NCBI RefSeq assembly: GCF_014750685.1
Contig: NZ_JAAXGE010000002.1
Coordinates: 1,033,988 to 1,097,987 of the forward strand
From: Bacteroides sp. GM023
GTDB taxonomy: Bacteria; Bacteroidota; Bacteroidia; Bacteroidales; Bacteroidaceae
DNA: 64,000 bases
Direction: 5' to 3'
This document shows, one piece after another, positions 17,861 to 28,542 of the stretch; positions within the stretch are counted from its first letter, which is position 1, and every line of letters starts with the position of its first letter. The notes beneath the pieces are model-generated. The model worked only from the letters and a program-made list of their open reading frames with translations. It was not told where the DNA came from and made no database searches. A program made the translations under genes and the position numbers.

Positions 17861-19159
17861 ATGGCCAAAAAAGAAGAAACAATCAGCTTGATTGATACAT
17901 TTTCGGAATTTAAGGAACTGAAGAATATCGATAGAACGACGATGGTTAGCGTACTCGAAGAGTCGTTCCGTAGCGTAATCGCGAAAATGTTTGGCACCGA
18001 TGAGAATTACGACGTAATCGTGAACCCGGACAAGGGTGACTTCGAGATATGGCGTAACCGTGAAGTTGTGGCCGATGAAGATTTAACTAACCCGAATATG
18101 CAGATTTCGTTGAGCGAAGCACAGAAGATTGATGCTTCCTACGAAGAAGGCGAAGAGGTGACTGACGAAGTTATCTTTGCGAAATTCGGTCGTCGTGCTA
18201 TCCTGAATCTCCGCCAGACACTGGCTTCCAAGATTCTGGAACTTGAAAAAGACAGTATTTATAATAAATATATAGATAAGGTAGGTACAATCATCAATGC
18301 GGAAGTATATCAAATCTGGAAAAAGGAAATGTTGCTTCTTGACGATGAAGGAAACGAACTGCTGTTGCCTAAGACCGAACAAATCCCGAGCGATTTCTAT
18401 CGTAAAGGTGAAACGGCCCGTGCAGTAGTTGCCCGCGTGGATAACAAGAACAATAATCCCAAGATTATCTTGTCACGTACTTCTCCCGTTTTCCTGCAAC
18501 GTCTGTTTGAGATGGAAGTACCCGAAATCAATGATGGCTTGATTACCATCAAGAGGATTGCCCGCATCCCCGGCGAACGCGCCAAGATTGCGGTAGAATC
18601 TTATGATGACAGAATCGACCCCGTAGGAGCCTGCGTAGGTGTAAAGGGTAGTCGTATTCATGGCATCGTTCGTGAGCTTCGCAATGAGAATATCGACGTA
18701 ATCAATTATACATCGAATATTTCATTGTTTATACAGCGCGCTTTGAGCCCGGCAAAAATTTCTTCTATCCGTCTGAATGAGGAAGAGAAAAAAGCAGAGG
18801 TGTTCCTCAAACCGGAAGAAGTATCGCTGGCTATCGGTAAAGGCGGTTTGAATATCAAGCTGGCCAGTATGTTAACTGAGTACACTATCGACGTGTTCCG
18901 TGAGTTGGATGAGAATGTAGCTGATGAGGATATCTATCTCGATGAGTTTAGAGACGAAATCGACGGATGGGTGATTGATGCAATCAAGGCTATCGGTATT
19001 GATACGGCGAAGGCTGTGTTGAATGCTCCACGCGAGTTGTTGATTGAAAAGACGGACCTGGAAGAAGAGACAGTGGACGAGGTAATACACATTTTGAAAT
19101 CGGAGTTTGAAGAAGAAGAGCCGGAACAAGAACAAGAACCGGAAAAGGAACAAGAGTAA
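17861..19159 (+). CDS. nusA: Transcription termination/antitermination factor NusA
   Basis: A 432-residue protein in the canonical order: an N-terminal RNAP-binding domain (residues 1-130), an S1 domain (about 135-200) and two KH domains, with VGVKGSRIHGIVREL and IGKGGLNIKLAS as their GxxG loops. A helical C-terminal section follows and then a strongly acidic Glu/Gln/Pro tail. It modulates pausing, termination and antitermination on RNA polymerase. It sits in an operon with rimP and infB. Confidence 0.95.
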   Translation: MAKKEETISLIDTFSEFKELKNIDRTTMVSVLEESFRSVIAKMFGTDENYDVIVNPDKGDFEIWRNREVVADEDLTNPNMQISLSEAQKIDASYEEGEEVTDEVIFAKFGRRAILNLRQTLASKILELEKDSIYNKYIDKVGTIINAEVYQIWKKEMLLLDDEGNELLLPKTEQIPSDFYRKGETARAVVARVDNKNNNPKIILSRTSPVFLQRLFEMEVPEINDGLITIKRIARIPGERAKIAVESYDDRIDPVGACVGVKGSRIHGIVRELRNENIDVINYTSNISLFIQRALSPAKISSIRLNEEEKKAEVFLKPEEVSLAIGKGGLNIKLASMLTEYTIDVFRELDENVADEDIYLDEFRDEIDGWVIDAIKAIGIDTAKAVLNAPRELLIEKTDLEEETVDEVIHILKSEFEEEEPEQEQEPEKEQE

Positions 19160-19214
19160 TTAGGTAATTACAATTGAGATTTTCTTCGCTCCATTTATTC
19201 ATTAAATTTAAAAT

Positions 19215-22200
19215 ATGACGATAAGGTTAAACAAAGTTACAAGAGATTTGAATGTAGGAATCACAACGGTTGTTGAGTTCCTGCAAAAGAAAGGGCATAC
19301 CGTTGAGGCTAATCCTAATACTAAAATTAGCGAGGAGCAGTACGCTATCCTCGTGAAGGAGTTTAGTACAGATAAGAACCTTAGACTTGAATCGGAGCGT
19401 TTCATTCAGGAACGTCAGAATAAGGAACGTAATAAGGCATCGGTATCGATTGAGGGCTTCGAAAAACAGCCTGAGAAGCCGAAGTCGGAAGATGTGATCA
19501 AGACAGTCGTACCTGAGGATGCACGTCCGAAGTTTAAACCTGTCGGGAAAATAGACTTGGATAAATTGAACGGTCGTAAAACAGAAAAGGTAGAAAAGGA
19601 ACCGGAACAGAAAAAAGAAACTGTTGTGGAGCGACCTGTTGTTAAACCTGAAGTGAAGAAAGAACCCGAAGTGAAGGTGGAAGAGGTGGTAGCACCTGTT
19701 CAGTCCGAACCAGTGGTGAAACAAGCTGAAACAGTAAAACAAGCCGAACCGGTGAAACAAGCTGAACCTGTGAAACAGCCTGAGGCAGTGAAACAACCGG
19801 AGCCTGTAAGACCGGAACCTGTGAAACAACCGGAACCTACAGTAGAAAAGAAACCGGCAGAAGTTGAAAAAGTAGTGGAAGAAGTGATTAAAGAAGAGCC
19901 GAAGGTGAAAGCTGCACCTGTGAAGGCGGAAGAAAATAACAGAGTGGAAAGACCTGTAAAAGCAGCATCGGCAGAAGTCGCACCGGAAGCATCGGCAGAA
20001 AAAGTGGCTTCTAAAGACGATGAAGTATTCAAAATCCGTCAACCGGAATTGGGTGCGAAGATCAATGTTATCGGCCAGATTGACTTGGCTGCGTTGAACC
20101 AGTCTACTCGTCCCAAGAAAAAATCGAAGGAAGAGAAACGTCGTGAACGCGAAGAGAAAGATAAAATCCGTCAGGATCAGAAGAAGTTGATGAAGGAAGC
20201 TATCATCAAAGAGATTCGTAAGGATGATCCCAAGCAACCGAAAGTGGGAGCGAAAGATAACGCTGACGTTAACAAGAAGAAACGGAATCGTATCAACAAG
20301 GAGAAGGTGGACGTGAACAACGTGGCAACTTCCAACTTTGCTGCTCCGAGACCGAATGTACAAGGTAAAGGTGGTGCCGGTGGACATGGTGGTAACAACA
20401 GTGGTAACGCTGGTGGTGGCAACAACCAAGGCAACAATAACAACCGGAGAAATAACAATAACAATAGAGACCGCTTCAAAAAGCCTGTTATCAAGCAGGA
20501 AGTGAGCGAGGAAGATGTAGCAAAGCAGGTAAAAGAAACTCTTGCACGTCTGACAACCAAAGGCAAGAACAAAACTTCAAAATACCGTAAGGAAAAACGT
20601 GAAATGGCTTCCAACCGTATGCAGGAACTGGAAGATCAGGAAATGGCAGACAGTAAGGTATTGAAGCTCACCGAATTCGTAACGGCTAATGAGCTGGCAA
20701 CGATGATGGACGTTTCTGTCAATCAGGTTATCGCTACTTGTATGAGCATCGGTATCATGGTTTCTATCAACCAACGTCTGGATGCGGAAACTATCAATCT
20801 GGTTGCCGAAGAGTTCGGATTCAAGACTGAATATGTAAGTGCGGAAGTGGCACAGGCCATCGTTGAAGAAGAAGATGCACCGGAAGATTTGAAACCGCGT
20901 GCTCCGATTGTTACAGTGATGGGACACGTTGACCACGGTAAGACATCTTTGCTCGACTATGTGCGTAAGGCGAATGTTATAGCCGGTGAGGCCGGTGGTA
21001 TCACACAGCATATTGGTGCATACAACGTAAAGTTGGAAGACGGACGTCGCATTACGTTCTTGGATACTCCGGGTCATGAGGCGTTTACCGCTATGCGTGC
21101 CCGTGGTGCGAAAGTAACGGATATTGCCATTATTATTGTGGCTGCCGATGACAACGTGATGCCGCAGACGAAGGAAGCAATCAACCATGCGATGGCAGCA
21201 GGAGTACCTATTGTCTTTGCAATCAATAAGGTGGATAAGCCGACTGCAAATCCGGATAAGATTAAAGAAGAACTGGCCGCTATGAACTACCTTGTTGAAG
21301 AATGGGGTGGTAAATATCAGTCACAAGATATCTCTGCCAAGAAAGGGTTGGGTGTGGAAGAATTGCTGGAAAAAGTATTGCTGGAAGCCGAAATGCTCGA
21401 CTTGAAGGCAAATCCGGACCGTAATGCTTCTGGCTCTATCATCGAGTCTTCACTGGATAAGGGACGTGGATATGTAGCGACTGTGCTGGTATCTAACGGT
21501 ACTCTGAAAGTAGGGGACGTTGTATTGGCAGGAACAAGCTACGGACGTGTGAAGGCTATGTTCAACGAACGTAACCAACGCATCACGAAATCAGGACCTT
21601 CTGAACCGGCATTGATTCTGGGATTGAATGGCGCTCCTGCCGCAGGTGACACTTTCCATGTAGTCGAAAGCGATCAAGAAGCTCGTGAAATCACCAACAA
21701 ACGTGAACAGTTGGCTCGTGAACAAGGCTTGCGTACGCAGAAAATCCTTACATTGGATGAACTGGGTCGTCGTATTGCTTTGGGTAACTTCCAGGAATTG
21801 AACATCATCGTTAAGGGTGACGTGGACGGTTCTGTTGAGGCATTGAGCGACTCGTTGATTAAGCTGTCTACGGAACAGATTCAGGTAAATGTCATCCATA
21901 AGGGTGTGGGAGCAATTTCCGAGTCAGACGTTTCTCTGGCTGCCGCTTCGGATGCAATTATCGTCGGATTCCAGGTACGTCCTTCGGGCGCTGCCGGTAA
22001 GATGGCGGATCAGGAAGGTGTCGACATCCGTAAGTACTCTGTCATCTACGATGCAATCGAAGAGGTGAAGGCTGCTATGGAAGGTATGTTGGCTCCGGAA
22101 GTGAAGGAGCAGATTACTGCGACTATCGAAATCCGCGAAGTGTTCAACATCACGAAGGTGGGTCTTGTAGCCGGTGCAATGGTGAAGAGCGGCAAGGTGA

Positions 22201-22403
22201 AACGCAGCGACAAGGCTCGTTTGATTCGCGATGGTATCGTTATCTTTACCGGAAACATCAATGCTTTGAAACGTTTCAAGGACGATGTAAAGGAAGTAGG
22301 TACAAACTTCGAGTGCGGTATCAGCTTAGTGAACTGCAACGACATGAAGGTGGGCGATATGATCGAGGCGTTCGAAGAAATTGAAGTGAAACAGACACTG
22401 TAA
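19215..22403 (+). CDS. infB: Translation initiation factor IF-2
   Basis: A 1062-residue GTPase that places initiator tRNA on the 30S subunit. Residues 1-55 form an IF2 N-terminal-type helix bundle. Residues 60-480 are a long low-complexity linker rich in Lys, Glu, Pro and Val, including a tandem VKQxEP block and an Asn/Gly-rich stretch. The G domain has [17 protein letters not shown] and NKVDKP, and domains II-IV complete the protein. The extended linker makes it longer than the Escherichia coli protein (890). This is usual for Bacteroides. Confidence 0.96.
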   Translation: MTIRLNKVTRDLNVGITTVVEFLQKKGHTVEANPNTKISEEQYAILVKEFSTDKNLRLESERFIQERQNKERNKASVSIEGFEKQPEKPKSEDVIKTVVPEDARPKFKPVGKIDLDKLNGRKTEKVEKEPEQKKETVVERPVVKPEVKKEPEVKVEEVVAPVQSEPVVKQAETVKQAEPVKQAEPVKQPEAVKQPEPVRPEPVKQPEPTVEKKPAEVEKVVEEVIKEEPKVKAAPVKAEENNRVERPVKAASAEVAPEASAEKVASKDDEVFKIRQPELGAKINVIGQIDLAALNQSTRPKKKSKEEKRREREEKDKIRQDQKKLMKEAIIKEIRKDDPKQPKVGAKDNADVNKKKRNRINKEKVDVNNVATSNFAAPRPNVQGKGGAGGHGGNNSGNAGGGNNQGNNNNRRNNNNNRDRFKKPVIKQEVSEEDVAKQVKETLARLTTKGKNKTSKYRKEKREMASNRMQELEDQEMADSKVLKLTEFVTANELATMMDVSVNQVIATCMSIGIMVSINQRLDAETINLVAEEFGFKTEYVSAEVAQAIVEEEDAPEDLKPRAPIVTVMGHVDHGKTSLLDYVRKANVIAGEAGGITQHIGAYNVKLEDGRRITFLDTPGHEAFTAMRARGAKVTDIAIIIVAADDNVMPQTKEAINHAMAAGVPIVFAINKVDKPTANPDKIKEELAAMNYLVEEWGGKYQSQDISAKKGLGVEELLEKVLLEAEMLDLKANPDRNASGSIIESSLDKGRGYVATVLVSNGTLKVGDVVLAGTSYGRVKAMFNERNQRITKSGPSEPALILGLNGAPAAGDTFHVVESDQEAREITNKREQLAREQGLRTQKILTLDELGRRIALGNFQELNIIVKGDVDGSVEALSDSLIKLSTEQIQVNVIHKGVGAISESDVSLAAASDAIIVGFQVRPSGAAGKMADQEGVDIRKYSVIYDAIEEVKAAMEGMLAPEVKEQITATIEIREVFNITKVGLVAGAMVKSGKVKRSDKARLIRDGIVIFTGNINALKRFKDDVKEVGTNFECGISLVNCNDMKVGDMIEAFEEIEVKQTL
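19716..19838 (+). repeat. Tandem hexapeptide-coding repeat inside infB
   Basis: Seven near-tandem units of about 18 bp encode [35 protein letters not shown] and VKQPEP. One unit is a codon short. It lies in the flexible linker and probably varies in copy number between strains. Confidence 0.85.
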
Positions 22404-22424
22404 TAAGCAGTACTGAATCCATAT

Positions 22425-22491
22425 CAGGCACGGATTACGCGGATTTCACGGTTCATTAATAAATCCGTGTAATCTGTGAAATCCGTGCCTG
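22425..22491. repeat. Imperfect inverted repeat with CACGGATT units
   Basis: The left arm (from 22425) and right arm (to 22491) begin and end with CAGGCACGGATT and its complement. Each arm also contains degenerate internal copies of the CACGGATT/CACAGATT unit. It fills most of the gap between infB and the cvpA-like gene. It looks like a dispersed intergenic palindromic element rather than a terminator, as there is no T-run. Confidence 0.7.
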
Positions 22492-22515
22492 AATTGTATA
22501 ATATAGTAAAGGAAT

Positions 22516-23046
22516 ATGGCAACGATTGATATAATAATCCTTATTATAGTGGGCGCAGGGGCGATTGTAGGTTTTATAAAAGGCTTCATTCGTCAGTTGG
22601 CTTCTATCTTGGGATTGATAATCGGCCTGATGGCGGCGAAGGCTTTGTACGCTTCTTTGGCAGAAAAGCTCTGTCCGACAGTGACCGATTCAATGACAGT
22701 TGCGCAGGTATTGGCTTTTATCATGATTTGGATAGCCGTCCCGCTGATTTTTGTACTGATTGCTTCATTGTTGACAAAAGCTATGAAAGCCGTTTCCTTG
22801 AATTGGCTGAACCGCTGGTTAGGAAGCGGGCTGGGAGCATTGAAGTTCCTGTTGTTAACAAGTGTGGTGATTGGTGCGATACAGTTCATAGATGGCGATA
22901 ATAAGTTAATTAGTGCAACAAAAAAGGAGGAATCCTTGTTATATTATCCGATGGAAACGTTTGCGGGGATATTTTTTCCTGCTGCAAAGAATATGACGCA
23001 ACAATATATATTAGAGAATAAAGATGCAACAAGAAGAACCCAATAA
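22516..23046 (+). CDS. CvpA family membrane protein
   Basis: A 176-residue protein with four predicted membrane helices: [19 protein letters not shown], then about 28-48, 65-85 and 105-122. The conserved [19 protein letters not shown] segment after the first helix is typical of CvpA/colicin V production proteins. These inner-membrane proteins affect envelope homeostasis, but their molecular role is unclear. The 3' end overlaps sufB by 23 bp, so it may be translationally linked to the Suf genes. Confidence 0.85.
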   Translation: MATIDIIILIIVGAGAIVGFIKGFIRQLASILGLIIGLMAAKALYASLAEKLCPTVTDSMTVAQVLAFIMIWIAVPLIFVLIASLLTKAMKAVSLNWLNRWLGSGLGALKFLLLTSVVIGAIQFIDGDNKLISATKKEESLLYYPMETFAGIFFPAAKNMTQQYILENKDATRRTQ

Positions 23047-24529
23047 GAAGAACCCCAATCAGAAAGATGAACTCGAAGGGAAGAAGACCGATAATGAGTT
23101 TGTCAGGAAGTTTGCGGAAGAGAAATATAAGTATGGCTTCACTACAGAGGTGCATACAGACATCATTGAGCGTGGACTCAATGAGGACGTGATTCGTTTG
23201 ATTTCATCGAAAAAGGACGAGCCGGAGTGGATGCTGGATTTCCGGCTGAAAGCGTACCGCCATTGGCTGACGCTGGAGATGCCTACCTGGGCACATCTCC
23301 GTATTCCTGAAATAGACTATCAGGCTATTTCCTATTATGCCGACCCGACCAAGAAGAAAGAAGGTCCGAAAAGTATGGAAGAAGTAGACCCTGAACTGAT
23401 AAAGACATTCAATAAGCTGGGAATCCCTCTGGAAGAACAGATGGCGCTTAGCGGAATGGCGGTGGATGCCGTTATGGACTCCGTTTCCGTAAAGACTACC
23501 TTCAAGGAGACGTTGATGGAGAAGGGAATTATTTTCTGCTCATTCAGTGAAGCGGTACGGGAGCACCCGGACTTGGTAAAGAAATATATGGGTTCGGTAG
23601 TAGGTTACCGTGACAACTTCTTTGCTGCGTTGAACTCGGCTGTGTTCTCGGACGGTTCATTCGTCTATATTCCGAAAGGGGTACGCTGCCCGATGGAACT
23701 TTCCACTTATTTCCGTATCAATGCCCGTAACACGGGACAGTTTGAACGTACATTGATTATAGCGGATGATGACGCCTATGTTTCTTATCTCGAAGGATGT
23801 ACGGCTCCGATGCGTGATGAAAATCAGTTGCACGCCGCTATTGTGGAAATCATCGTACACGACCGTGCCGAAGTAAAATACAGCACTGTTCAGAACTGGT
23901 ATCCGGGAGATGCCGAAGGTAAGGGCGGTGTATATAACTTTGTGACAAAACGCGGTAACTGCAAAGGAGTGGATAGTAAACTCTCCTGGACACAGGTGGA
24001 AACCGGTTCGGCAATTACCTGGAAATATCCTTCCTGTATTCTGACAGGCGATAATTCGACTGCCGAGTTTTATTCCGTGGCTGTGACAAATAATTATCAG
24101 CAGGCGGATACCGGTACGAAGATGATTCACCTGGGCAAGAATACCCGTAGCACGATTGTGAGTAAAGGTATCTCTGCCGGACATAGCGAGAACTCTTATC
24201 GCGGATTGGTACGTGTAGCGGAGAAAGCGGATAATGCGCGTAATTATAGCCAGTGTGACTCTCTGTTGCTGGGAGATAAGTGCGGTGCGCATACCTTCCC
24301 GTATATGGATATTCGCAATGAGACAGGAGTGGTAGAGCATGAAGCTACGACAAGCAAGATTAATGAAGACCAGATATTCTATTGCAATCAACGCGGTATC
24401 CCGACAGAAGATGCTATCGGACTGATTGTGAACGGATATGCGAAAGAAGTTTTGAATAAGCTTCCGATGGAATTTGCGGTAGAAGCACAGAAGTTGCTTA
24501 CTATTTCGTTGGAAGGAAGTGTAGGATAA
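23024..24529 (+). CDS. sufB: Fe-S cluster assembly protein SufB
   Basis: A 501-residue beta-helix scaffold subunit of the SufBCD complex that assembles Fe-S clusters. Family segments are seen throughout: [28 protein letters not shown] and the C-terminal [19 protein letters not shown]. Cysteines are present in the core. The Lys/Asn-rich N-terminus before [13 protein letters not shown] is longer than usual; no later Met start exists before the conserved region, so the ATG inside cvpA is used. It starts the sufBCDS gene set. Confidence 0.95.
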   Translation: MQQEEPNKKNPNQKDELEGKKTDNEFVRKFAEEKYKYGFTTEVHTDIIERGLNEDVIRLISSKKDEPEWMLDFRLKAYRHWLTLEMPTWAHLRIPEIDYQAISYYADPTKKKEGPKSMEEVDPELIKTFNKLGIPLEEQMALSGMAVDAVMDSVSVKTTFKETLMEKGIIFCSFSEAVREHPDLVKKYMGSVVGYRDNFFAALNSAVFSDGSFVYIPKGVRCPMELSTYFRINARNTGQFERTLIIADDDAYVSYLEGCTAPMRDENQLHAAIVEIIVHDRAEVKYSTVQNWYPGDAEGKGGVYNFVTKRGNCKGVDSKLSWTQVETGSAITWKYPSCILTGDNSTAEFYSVAVTNNYQQADTGTKMIHLGKNTRSTIVSKGISAGHSENSYRGLVRVAEKADNARNYSQCDSLLLGDKCGAHTFPYMDIRNETGVVEHEATTSKINEDQIFYCNQRGIPTEDAIGLIVNGYAKEVLNKLPMEFAVEAQKLLTISLEGSVG

Positions 24530-24544
24530 AAAATAAAAGTGATT

Positions 24545-25297
24545 ATGTTAGAAATAAAAGACCTGCATGCCAGCATTAATGGCAAAGAGATATTGAAAGG
24601 CATCAACCTTACGGTGAAGCCGGGCGAAATACATGCAATCATGGGACCGAACGGTTCCGGTAAGAGTACACTTTCTTCCGTCCTGGTAGGTAATCCTGCT
24701 TTTGAGGTAACGAAAGGCTCGGTCACTTTTGATGGAAAGAATCTGTTGGAGTTGAGTCCCGAAGACCGTAGCCACGAAGGTATCTTCCTTAGTTTCCAGT
24801 ATCCGGTGGAAATTCCCGGCGTAAGTATGGTGAACTTTATGCGCGCTGCCGTGAACGAGCAACGCAAATATAAAGGTCTGCCCGCACTGACAGCCAGTGA
24901 GTTCCTGAAGTTGATGCGTGAGAAACGTGCAGTCGTTGAACTGGACAATAAACTGGCTAACCGTTCGGTGAACGAAGGTTTCTCCGGTGGCGAAAAGAAA
25001 CGTAACGAAATCTTCCAGATGGCAATGCTCGAACCGCGTTTGAGTATTCTCGACGAAACAGACTCCGGCCTGGACATCGACGCGCTCCGTATTGTAGCCG
25101 AAGGAGTGAACAAACTGAAAACTCCCGACACAAGCACGATTGTCATCACTCACTATCAACGTCTGCTCGATTATATCAAACCGGATGTGGTACATGTACT
25201 TTATAAAGGCCGTATCGTAAAAACTGCCGGACCGGAACTTGCTCTGGAACTGGAAGAAAAAGGATATGACTGGATTAAGAAAGAAGTAGGAGAATAA
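24545..25297 (+). CDS. sufC: Fe-S cluster assembly ATPase SufC
   Basis: A 250-residue ABC-type ATPase with Walker [10 protein letters not shown], a Q-loop in [10 protein letters not shown], signature [14 protein letters not shown], Walker [15 protein letters not shown] and the switch His in ITHYQRLL. It has no membrane partner; in the SufBC2D complex it drives conformational change for cluster assembly. The ATG at 24545 is preferred to the GTG two codons upstream. Its TAA shares a base with the sufD ATG. Confidence 0.96.
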   Translation: MLEIKDLHASINGKEILKGINLTVKPGEIHAIMGPNGSGKSTLSSVLVGNPAFEVTKGSVTFDGKNLLELSPEDRSHEGIFLSFQYPVEIPGVSMVNFMRAAVNEQRKYKGLPALTASEFLKLMREKRAVVELDNKLANRSVNEGFSGGEKKRNEIFQMAMLEPRLSILDETDSGLDIDALRIVAEGVNKLKTPDTSTIVITHYQRLLDYIKPDVVHVLYKGRIVKTAGPELALELEEKGYDWIKKEVGE

Positions 25298-26643
25298 TGA
25301 TGAATGCTGAACAACAATACATAGAACTCTTCTCACAGACGGAAGCCATGATTTGCAAGCATAGTGCCGAAGTGCTGAATGCACCCCGTGCCGCTGCTTT
25401 TGCCGATTTTGAGCGAATCGGATTCCCGACCCGTAAGATGGAGAAGTACAAATATACGGATGTAAGCAAATACTTTGAACCGGACTTCGGCCTGAACCTG
25501 AATCGTCTCGCTATCCCGGTCAACCCGTATGAAGTGTTTAAGTGTGACGTGCCGAATATGAGCACCGCTTTGTATTTCGTAGTCAACGATGCATTTTATA
25601 ACAAAGCACTTCCCAAAAGTCATTTGCCGGAAGGCGTTATCTTCGGTAGTCTGAAAGACGTAGCCGGACAACACCCTGAACTGGTGAAGAAGTATTACGG
25701 CAAACTGGCGGATACTTCCAAAGATGGCGTGACGGCTTTCAATACCACTTTTGCACAAGACGGCGTCATCTTCTATGTGCCGAAAAATGTAATTGTGGAA
25801 AAGCCTATCCAGTTGGTAAACATCCTGCGTGCAGATGTCAACTTTATGGTAAACCGCCGCGTGCTGATTATCTTGGAAGATGGCGCACAAGCCCGCTTGC
25901 TGATTTGTGACCATGCCATGGATAACGTGAACTTCCTTGCAACGCAGGTTATTGAAGTCTTTGCCGGAGAGAATGCCGTATTCGATATGTACGAACTGGA
26001 AGAAACACATACCAGCACAGTCCGTATCAGCAACCTGTACGTAAAACAGGAAGCGAACAGTAATGTCCTGCTGAATGGCATGACTTTGCATAACGGTACT
26101 ACCCGCAATACAACCGAAGTGCTGCTGGCAGGCGAAGGCGCTGAAATAAACCTTTGCGGTATGGCAATTGCCGACAAGAACCAGCACATAGATAATAATA
26201 CAAGCATCGACCACGCAGTGCCGAACTGTACCAGCAACGAATTATTCAAATATGTTCTCGACGACCAGTCGGTAGGCGCATTTGCCGGACTGGTATTGGT
26301 ACGTCCCGACGCACAGCATACCAACTCGCAACAGACCAACCGGAATCTTTGTGCTACACGCGACGCCCGCATGTATACACAACCCCAGTTGGAAATCTAT
26401 GCAGACGATGTGAAATGTTCGCATGGGGCAACTGTCGGACAACTGGACGAGAATGCATTATTCTATATGCGCTCACGCGGAATTGAAGAGAAAGAAGCCC
26501 GTTTGTTGCTGATGTTTGCGTTTGTCAATGAAGTCATTGATACGATTCGTTTGGAGGCATTGAAAGACCGTCTGCATCTGTTGGTCGAAAAACGTTTCCG
26601 TGGCGAATTGAACAGGTGCCAGGGTTGTGCAATCTGTAAATGA
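25297..26643 (+). CDS. sufD: Fe-S cluster assembly protein SufD
   Basis: A 448-residue paralogue of SufB forming the SufBCD heterocomplex. It has the N-terminal helical part (RIGFPTRKMEKYKYTDV), the beta-helix core and the C-terminal CSHGATVGQLDENALFYMRSRG motif. It ends in CQGCAICK, an unusual Cys-rich tail. The start ATG overlaps the sufC stop (TAATG), and a second ATG follows directly at 25300. Confidence 0.95.
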   Translation: MMNAEQQYIELFSQTEAMICKHSAEVLNAPRAAAFADFERIGFPTRKMEKYKYTDVSKYFEPDFGLNLNRLAIPVNPYEVFKCDVPNMSTALYFVVNDAFYNKALPKSHLPEGVIFGSLKDVAGQHPELVKKYYGKLADTSKDGVTAFNTTFAQDGVIFYVPKNVIVEKPIQLVNILRADVNFMVNRRVLIILEDGAQARLLICDHAMDNVNFLATQVIEVFAGENAVFDMYELEETHTSTVRISNLYVKQEANSNVLLNGMTLHNGTTRNTTEVLLAGEGAEINLCGMAIADKNQHIDNNTSIDHAVPNCTSNELFKYVLDDQSVGAFAGLVLVRPDAQHTNSQQTNRNLCATRDARMYTQPQLEIYADDVKCSHGATVGQLDENALFYMRSRGIEEKEARLLLMFAFVNEVIDTIRLEALKDRLHLLVEKRFRGELNRCQGCAICK

Positions 26644-26661
26644 TGATTAATCACTAAGAAA

Positions 26662-27873
26662 ATGGATATTCAAAAGATACGTGAGGATTTTCCGATATTA
26701 AGCCGTACGGTCTACGGTAAACCTTTGGTTTACTTCGACAACGGTGCAACGACTCAAAAACCCCGTTTGGTAGTTGATTCGTTGGTGGACGAGTATTATT
26801 CCGTGAATGCGAACGTGCACCGCGGCGTGCATTACCTCTCGCAACAAGCTACGGAACTGCATGAAGCCTCCCGTGAGACGGTGCGTCAGTTTATCAATGC
26901 CCGTAGCACGAGCGAAGTAGTCTTTACCCGTGGTACAACGGAAAGCATCAATCTTCTTGTCTCCAGTTTTGGTGATGAGTTTATGCAAGAGGGTGACGAA
27001 GTTATTCTCTCAGTGATGGAACATCACAGCAATATCGTTCCCTGGCAATTGTTGGCAGCCCGCAAAGGCATTGCCATCAAAGTAATCCCCATGAACGACA
27101 AAGGCGAACTATTACTGGATGAATACGAAAAGCTTTTCTCCGAACGTACGAAGATTGTCAGCGTAGTTCAGGTTTCCAATGTCCTGGGCACTGTGAATCC
27201 GGTGAAAGAGATGATTGCTACCGCTCATGCGCATGGCGTACCTTTCCTGGTAGATGCCGCCCAGTCTATCCCTCACATGAAGGTGGACGTACAGGATTTG
27301 GATGCCGATTTCCTGGTATTCTCCGCTCATAAGGTATATGGCCCGACAGGAGTCGGCGTACTTTATGGAAAAGAAGAATGGCTGGACCGTATGCCGCCTT
27401 ATCAGGGCGGGGGAGAAATGATTCAACACGTCTCCTTCGAGAAAACAACGTTCAACGAACTTCCTTTCAAGTTTGAAGCCGGTACGCCCGATTACATCGG
27501 AACCACAGGCTTGGCGAAAGCCCTCGACTATGTGAACGGCATCGGCATGGAAAAGATTGCGAAACACGAACATGAACTAACAACCTACGCCCTGCAACGC
27601 CTGAAAGAAATACCTGATATGCGTATATTCGGTGAAGCCGCTGACCGGGGGGCAGTAATCTCCTTCCTGGTAGGTAATATTCACCACTTCGACTTGGGCA
27701 CTTTGCTGGACCGTTTAGGGATTGCCGTCCGTACCGGACACCATTGCGCGCAACCCTTGATGCAGCGACTGGGTATCGAAGGAACTGTCAGGGCATCGTT
27801 CGCCATGTATAATACGAAAGCGGAAATTGATGCGCTGGTGGCAGGAATCGAACGCGTCAGCCGTATGTTTTAA
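26662..27873 (+). CDS. sufS: Cysteine desulfurase SufS
   Basis: A 403-residue class V aminotransferase-fold PLP enzyme that takes sulfur from cysteine for the SufBCD complex. The PLP lysine lies in FSAHKVYGPTGVG. The catalytic Cys is in RTGHHCAQPLM, the short-loop pattern of the SufS (group II) type. No sufE or sufU is found next to it, so the sulfur acceptor is elsewhere. It is the last gene of the block, followed by a terminator. Confidence 0.95.
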   Translation: MDIQKIREDFPILSRTVYGKPLVYFDNGATTQKPRLVVDSLVDEYYSVNANVHRGVHYLSQQATELHEASRETVRQFINARSTSEVVFTRGTTESINLLVSSFGDEFMQEGDEVILSVMEHHSNIVPWQLLAARKGIAIKVIPMNDKGELLLDEYEKLFSERTKIVSVVQVSNVLGTVNPVKEMIATAHAHGVPFLVDAAQSIPHMKVDVQDLDADFLVFSAHKVYGPTGVGVLYGKEEWLDRMPPYQGGGEMIQHVSFEKTTFNELPFKFEAGTPDYIGTTGLAKALDYVNGIGMEKIAKHEHELTTYALQRLKEIPDMRIFGEAADRGAVISFLVGNIHHFDLGTLLDRLGIAVRTGHHCAQPLMQRLGIEGTVRASFAMYNTKAEIDALVAGIERVSRMF

Positions 27874-27879
27874 AATATG

Positions 27880-27914
27880 AATCGCTGTTCCTACGGGAAT
27901 GGCGATTTTTTTAT
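27880..27914 (+). terminator. Terminator of the suf block
   Basis: AATCGC (27880-27885) pairs with GCGATT (27902-27907), with a further inner TTCC/GGAA pairing and a following T-run. Confidence 0.8.
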
Positions 27915-28085
27915 TCTTTAACTAAAAAAAGATGCCTTCAAGTGCAGTGATTTGAAGTTTCAAGCGTCTAATATGTAAAAGGAATATTTGGAGGGTCGTG
28001 AGACCATGCTTATATTATAAATTCTCTCTCTTTAACATTAATGGCAGCTATATCGTAAAAAGTTACGGTATAGCTGCAACTTTTT
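27915..28085 (+). ncRNA. Possible small RNA or attenuator leader between two terminators
   Basis: This 170-base stretch has no coding frame. It contains a GGTC-GTGA-GACC hairpin (near 27993-28004) with a GNRA-type loop, and ends in a strong hairpin: arms 28044-28058 and 28063-28077 with one G-U-type difference, then AACTTTTT. AATATTTG at 27983-27990 is one base off the -7 consensus. It is either a separate short RNA or the attenuated leader of the gene at 28138. Confidence 0.35.
28044..28085 (+). terminator. Strong terminator 53 bp upstream of the UPF0145 gene
   Basis: A 15-bp stem (GCAGCTATATCGTAA with its near-exact complement), a 4-nt AAAG loop and a T-run. It lies upstream of a gene and 170 bp after the suf terminator, so it probably ends a short transcript or acts in attenuation. 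Confidence 0.7.
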
Positions 28086-28137
28086 AAGGGTGTTCCTCGT
28101 CTAATAGATAGCGAATCAATTAAAAAGAGAAAAAACT

Positions 28138-28461
28138 ATGTTAGTAACAACAACTCCCATCATTGAAGGGAAAAGAATAGTGAAGTATTACGGAATAGTT
28201 TCCGGCGAGACAATTATAGGTGCCAATGTATTCCGTGACCTGTTTGCAAGCATCCGCGACATTGTAGGCGGACGCTCCGGCGCATACGAAGAAGTGCTGC
28301 GTATGGCGAAAGATACAGCTTTGAAAGAAATGCAGGCACAGGCAGCCCAACTGGGAGCTAATGCCGTGATAGGTGTTGATTTGGACTACGAGACAGTAGG
28401 AGGTAGTGGCAGTATGCTGATGGTGACTGCTAACGGCACAGCCGTAAAGATTGAGGATTAA
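28138..28461 (+). CDS. YbjQ/UPF0145 family heavy-metal-binding-domain protein
   Basis: A 107-residue cytoplasmic protein. The family signature is visible in [29 protein letters not shown] (first half) and in [17 protein letters not shown]0145 proteins form stable pentameric rings with no proven activity; the heavy-metal-binding label comes from weak domain similarity. It is monocistronic, preceded by a terminator-like hairpin and followed by a bidirectional one. Confidence 0.88.
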   Translation: MLVTTTPIIEGKRIVKYYGIVSGETIIGANVFRDLFASIRDIVGGRSGAYEEVLRMAKDTALKEMQAQAAQLGANAVIGVDLDYETVGGSGSMLMVTANGTAVKIED

Positions 28462-28488
28462 TTGATTATTATTGTGTGTGTAAAAAAG

Positions 28489-28524
28489 AAAGGGGAAACG
28501 CCGGTAAACGGTGAATCCCCTTTT
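28489..28524. terminator. Bidirectional terminator
   Basis: AAAGGGG (28489-28495) pairs with CCCC and TTT (28517-28523), with an inner CCG/CGG. It lies between the convergent UPF0145 and alpha-galactosidase genes. Confidence 0.75.
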
Positions 28525-28542
28525 CTGTTTTTGCCTATCAGT

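Noticed and set aside
19716..19838. Short regular repeats, considered as a CRISPR-like array
   Set aside because: Units are contiguous 18-mers without spacers, in frame with IF-2, and encode VKQxEP. No cas genes are nearby.
19227..20429. Minus-strand open frame opposite the IF-2 linker
   Set aside because: It follows from the low-complexity Lys/Glu/Pro-rich infB linker. The product is a run of Phe, Arg and Leu with no domain.
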